This document shows, piece after piece, positions 31,843 to 36,199 of a stretch of DNA of 36,199 nucleotides (the stretch's first letter is position 1; the number at the start of each line of letters is the position of its first letter). Source of the stretch: Polysphondylium violaceum (Eukaryota > Evosea > Eumycetozoa > Dictyosteliales > Dictyosteliaceae); NCBI GenBank assembly GCA_000277445.1, contig AJWJ01000227.1:1-36199 (forward strand), written 5' to 3'. Under the pieces are notes generated by a model. That model was not told the DNA's origin and made no database searches. It saw nothing but the letters and a program-made list of their open reading frames with translations. A program made the translations under genes and the position numbers.

Positions 31843-34800
31843 TTAGTGTTCTTCCACAATATCATTCAAAGAGGGAGAGCGTGAAATTAAAGAGGAGGAA
31901 ATTGGTGATGAATTACTACTGTGTACAGAACCCATGGAAATGAACGACGATGTGTTGGCAGATATAGAAGAAGAAGATAGCGGAATAAAGCCATTTTCTC
32001 TTAGATTTAGTTTAATCAAATGTTGAAGAAACAATGTGGATTGATGTAGTTTTTCCAAGTTGGCACTATTTCTCTTTTGATGGTGTAATTGATGGGATGG
32101 TTGATGATGGTGTGGTTGTTCGTTTAGTCTAGAGTATTGGGAAACAAGAATTGGTCCAATGGCAATAGCCAAATTCTTGGCACTCATTTTGTTGATGGCA
32201 GCCGATTGAGCTACCTCTGACAAGAAACGAACCAACCACAGTAAAAGGGATCGATAAGGTTCAACAATACTCTCGAGAGCATGTTCGGCGGCAGATTCAG
32301 ATGTAGAGGCATAGAGGAGCGTTTCATCGTCGAGGGTAGAGTAAATCTTTTTTGGCAACTTTATATACCATCTCTTGATAAAAGATGCAATACTATTGGG
32401 ATCAATGAAAATGTTGTTTTTCTCCTCCAACAAAGTTTGGCTATTAAAACAACGAATGATTTCATTAAAACTTGTTTCACTATAATTATTTACACGGAAT
32501 ACACCATCACTTGAAAAACCATCCATTTGAATAAACTTGGCTTTCAAATCCAATAATAACGTGGGAATGTTAAATCCAGTGACGGGATCCAATTTCATTG
32601 GCATAGAGGATGGATCAACTCCAAAAATTGAATTTGTTCTCTTGAATATCAATTTATCCATTGGTTCAATCATTGAGTAATGGGATAAAGTTTTAATTGG
32701 ATCCAAATATAATGATCCACCATATTCTATACCTTCACGTTTACCACCACCATTAATTGTATCAAAATATAATCCATACTCTTCTAATGAATCAACTATA
32801 ATAATATTAAATATTAATATATTTAAATTTAATTCACATTAAATTCATAATTATACATACCAATTTTTAAATTATCATTTAAAGTTAGAGATTTAATAAA
32901 TGATTTTAAAATATCAGAAATGACAAGAGAGGAATCCAATTCTAAAACAAAACTTGCATTCAATGGATCAGATTCAATTGATAGATAATATGGATTTGAA
33001 GGAGCAATTTTCTTGGAATCTACATGGTGACCTTTTGTTGAATTTTTAAAATGTAATTTAATGTTATTCCAAAAACTAAAAGATGAGAGTGTTCTTTTTT
33101 CGTCCAATAGCAAATCATGTTTAAAATTAATATTTGGATTGATATTCCTTGAACATAAATGTAATTTAAAGTCTTTAAACTCTAACAACTCATTTGGTAA
33201 ATCATTGGCATTGTTTCCAATTTGAAAAGTAAATGCTTTGTCACTACTAATTCTTATATTATCAACCACTGGTGATTGACCATTATTTAAACTACCCTTT
33301 CTTTTTATATACATTTCAACATTTTGTTGTTGTGAAGATCCAATATTATTTGAACTATTAAATGAAAATGATAATGGACTATTTGATTCTGAATTTGATC
33401 TTGTTCTATCTGTTGCTGTACTATTACTATTAAAATCATCAATTATAATTGGTTCTAAACTTAATGATGCTCTATTATTACTATTACTACTTAGAATTGA
33501 ATTTGATCTATTTAATTTAATTAAACTTGGTAAATAATTTACAATGATTTTGTGATTGATTTCTTTAATGGTATCGTTTGGATTTAGATTCAACACCAAT
33601 TCTCTATTTAAAAATATAATCTTGACTTTTTGAGTCATTCTCTTGAATTCCAATTCATCCATGTGTTTGATATTTAATTCTACAATTGTTTTACTCTTTT
33701 CCGTAATCCAAACACCATCTTTGGTTACCAATGAATAGTCTTCAAGTAATTCTTTATCAATGTGTTGATAACGTTGGAAGATTTTAATTAACATTTCCTT
33801 GTAGGTAATATCATCGTCAAAATCAAATGATTCAACTTTTGTCGCTGATTCATTATTGTTGGATTTAATATAGGTACCAATATTTCTTGGAGTACTAACC
33901 AATGATGATGGACTACTATTACTATTATTATTTGAATTACTATTGTTTGGGTTACTCATACTACCGGTAGACATTGATAAACTATTACTTGATTGAGTTC
34001 TTGGTGAAAGGCCAATGATTTTTAATAAAGATTTCTTTTGTTCAAAAGGTGGTGGATAATTTGTACGAGGTGATGATGAAAGTGATGATGTTGGTGAATT
34101 GTTTTGTGATTGACTTTGACTTTGACTGACACTGACATCATTTAAATTTAATTTTGGAATTAAAATTGGTTTACTATTGGTCGATGAAGTAAGTGATGCC
34201 GATGAAATTGCCGATGAACATAAACTACTTGATCGACTTTGATTAAATTCGTTTATCGATGACAAGGAACTAGTTCTGGCTCTTGATGAATTGAGTATTG
34301 GAGTAACTGCTGAAATTGGAGTTGAGGACAATGACAATGGATTGGAATTTGAGTGGTGTTGTGTAATAAACTCTGCACCAATAGTAATTGGTGATGGTGA
34401 AGAAGGAGATGGCGAGGGTGGACAACTCACCATGCCAACGGGCATAATTTCTGGTAGCTTAATATATACAGTTCTATAGGGTTTGGTCAACAGATTGCCA
34501 ACATTGGACAACATGTGAGTGACACCACCTCTAGTGTCACGTTTAAATTCAATTTCTTGATTCTCTTTGAATTGGTATTTATTGAAACGAGCATCCAACT
34601 TGCACCACTGACTCTTTTGTGGCAAATAAATATTATAATCAATTGGATCCAATGCCCCGGGTGGCAATTTTTCAATAATCAACATCACGGCATCCTTGAT
34701 GGTGTCTACTCTATCAAATAAAATCTTTTTTGTACTTCCCAAATCTGGTATCTTTACTGTAAGAATAATACGTTCTTTAACATTTTCAATTACCATTTTT

Positions 34801-34997
34801 TTACTCTTATTATTATTATTATTGTTATTACTATTTTTAAAAATTGGACTATTTGAGGGTGTTGGTTTGATTGTTGGATTTAATTTTTTGATATTTAAAA
34901 ATTTACAACAAACTTTTTTGAATTTATTCTCTTTTTTTCTATTTTTATCTATTGATTGAAATAAAAAATTATTAGTTTCAATTATAATTGTAACCAT
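31843..34997 (-). CDS. RhoGAP protein with tandem ubiquitin/FERM-like folds
   Basis: Exon 1 (32861-34997) and exon 2 (31843-32795) join in phase 1 across a 65-nt intron (GTATGT...TTATAG) to give 1029 aa. A RhoGAP domain at about 770-970 has the arginine-finger loop SSDGVFRVN (R813), WYIKLPKKIYS in place of the usual 'LP.PL', and NKMSAKNLAIAIGPIL, the standard 'KM...NLA...GP' helix. It should speed GTP hydrolysis by Rho/Rac proteins. Upstream are ubiquitin-like segments resembling talin/FERM F0-F1 folds: about 75-155 (RIILTVKIPDLGSTKKILFD to EIEFKRDT), about 400-470 (to ELEFKRMT), and about 660-765 (to KLIFKRTN, spanning the intron). Ser/Asn-rich inserts lie between them. An internal start at M68 (MVIENVKERIILTVKIPD, ATG at 34796) would match talin-like starts and cannot be excluded. 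The C-terminus is Ser-rich. Confidence 0.88.
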
Positions 34998-36199
34998 TTT
35001 TAGATTTTATATATATGTATATGAATAGAGAAATTCGAATTTAAATGATGTTATTGTATGCGGAAAAAATATAATAAATAAATAAATAATAAATAATTTA
35101 TATATAATCGTGTGTCGAATAAAGATTAAAATATAAATGATGTTGATGATGATGTTAATGTGATCAATCATAAAAGATAGATATAATATGGATAGATAAT
35201 TATGTAACAATTTACACAAACGATAAAATGGACGCTATTGTACAACAACAAAAACAACAATAACAACAGACTAGTATACACAGTATTTATAAGAAAGTAA
35301 AATCAAAACAACAATAATAAAAGATGGATGGTTGATTTAAATAAAATATATCTATCTATTGTCCACTTCACTTTCCAAATTAAATTAAATTAAATCCAAT
35401 TGAATGTGTGTTGTGTTGTGGTGTGTCTGTGTGTGTTTTGCTTGGTATTTTTTAAACGATTTTTGGTTGGAAACAACAATGGGGTATTGAATTTTTGGTG
35501 TGTGGTAATGAAATATAAAAAATAATATCTGATATTGACCAAATATATAGACACAAACTAATACAGTAGTACATCATGATGTACTGTATTAGCAACACGA
35601 TACAAATTAAACACACATTTATTGCTGTCGTTGATACCATACAAAAATGAAAAGGAAAGTGAACTATCACCCCACATCTACCACATCTCTAACAGAAATT
35701 AAAAAAAGTGGGGGTAAGGTATGTATTATCATTCATCATACTTTATATGTGTGATGAAAGATTAAAAAAAATAAATCTATCATGTATAGTCACTAAAAAG
35801 AGAAAAACAGAGATTACAAATAATGTAGTATAGTCTGATTCGGTGAAATTGATGAAACAATTGTATGTATGAACAAAAAAGTATAAAGTGACTAGCAGAC
35901 ATTGATCAATCAAATTGCGTTGAATTGATGGTGATATTTACATCAATGCAAGTTGAAATTAAAAGTGTAAACGATCGTAGAATGCCCAACAACAAAAACA
36001 CCACGCTCCCACACAAACCAAATATGTGTGTGTGTTGTTGTATTGATATCGATAAATCTATCTCTATAATCAAATGAAATTTGAGCAAAAGTGGTGGAGT
36101 GTTTTTTTTATGGGGGGACTACTGGTAAAGTCTTAAGTGTGTGGGTGAAAAAATTTAAAAAAAAAAAAAAAAACTAAAAAATTTTTTTTAAAAAAAAAA
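34998..36199. promoter_or_regulatory. Intergenic region upstream of the RhoGAP gene
   Basis: These 1.2 kb contain no supported gene. They hold the presumed RhoGAP promoter, an AAC-rich stretch (about 35240-35270), a TG-rich stretch (35405-35440), a strong inverted repeat (35558-35592), a G-run (36112-36118) and terminal A/T homopolymers (36157-36199). Long TG and homopolymer tracts are common in dictyostelid spacers. A non-coding RNA cannot be excluded. Confidence 0.4.
35558..35592. repeat. Strong intergenic inverted repeat (hairpin)
   Basis: A perfect 14-bp palindrome (TACATCATGATGTA, 35570-35583) is extended by outer arms CTAATACAG and CTGTATTAG, with a three-base bulge (TAG) on the left. 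Together this gives 16 base pairs. It lies about 560 nt upstream of the RhoGAP start. Confidence 0.85.

Noticed and set aside
1-36199. CRISPR arrays, bacterial operons or rRNA genes
   Set aside because: No regularly spaced direct repeats, no ribosome-binding-site patterns and no conserved rRNA strings were seen; the genes are spliced and eukaryotic.

Overview
The window looks like nuclear DNA from a dictyostelid social amoeba. Support: AT-rich intergenic DNA with long A and T runs; genes with few, short introns (mostly 60-80 nt, GTAAGT/GTATGT...TAG); runs of Asn, Gln, Thr and Ser in proteins; and lineage-typical families (an FNIP-repeat protein, Ser/Thr-rich GPI-anchored surface proteins). 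Several genes have balanced codon use, so a species somewhat less AT-extreme than D. discoideum (for example a Cavenderia or Heterostelium type) seems likely, but the species cannot be fixed from sequence alone.

Layout. 1-2200 is gene-poor and holds a broken Ty3/gypsy reverse-transcriptase fossil near the left end. 2202-3162 has two small minus-strand genes: an LTO1-like protein and a 98-aa coiled-coil protein. 4010-6682 has two plus-strand genes: a Cys-rich GPI-anchored protein with an unusually long intron, and a CRAL-TRIO lipid-binding protein. 6726-15771 is a minus-strand block: a two-exon GPI ethanolamine-phosphate transferase-like enzyme, an orphan 497-aa protein, a CAP/SCP-domain GPI protein and a seven-exon LRR GPI protein, followed by a decayed copy of the CAP gene (about 16035-16345). 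16569-19068 runs plus: two spliced micro-genes with the same architecture (31 and 39 aa), then an FNIP-repeat protein. A small 87-aa minus-strand gene (19084-19413) diverges from a 1345-aa plus-strand helical-repeat protein with an F-box/LRR-like C-terminus. 23875-36199 is minus: a possible 46-aa protein, a 2142-aa SANT-domain chromatin protein in four exons, and a 1029-aa RhoGAP with tandem ubiquitin/FERM-like folds, then 1.2 kb of intergenic DNA.

Themes. Three predicted GPI-anchored surface proteins flank a gene that probably modifies GPI anchors. The right half carries regulators: a SANT corepressor-like protein and a Rho-family GAP. Exon joins were worked out by hand from splice motifs and reading phase; all multi-exon models keep frame, but none is confirmed by transcripts. 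The most novel signals are the paired micro-genes, the orphan 497-aa gene, perfect 24-bp palindromes inside two introns, and the SANT protein whose Tudor-like module appears split by a Thr tract.
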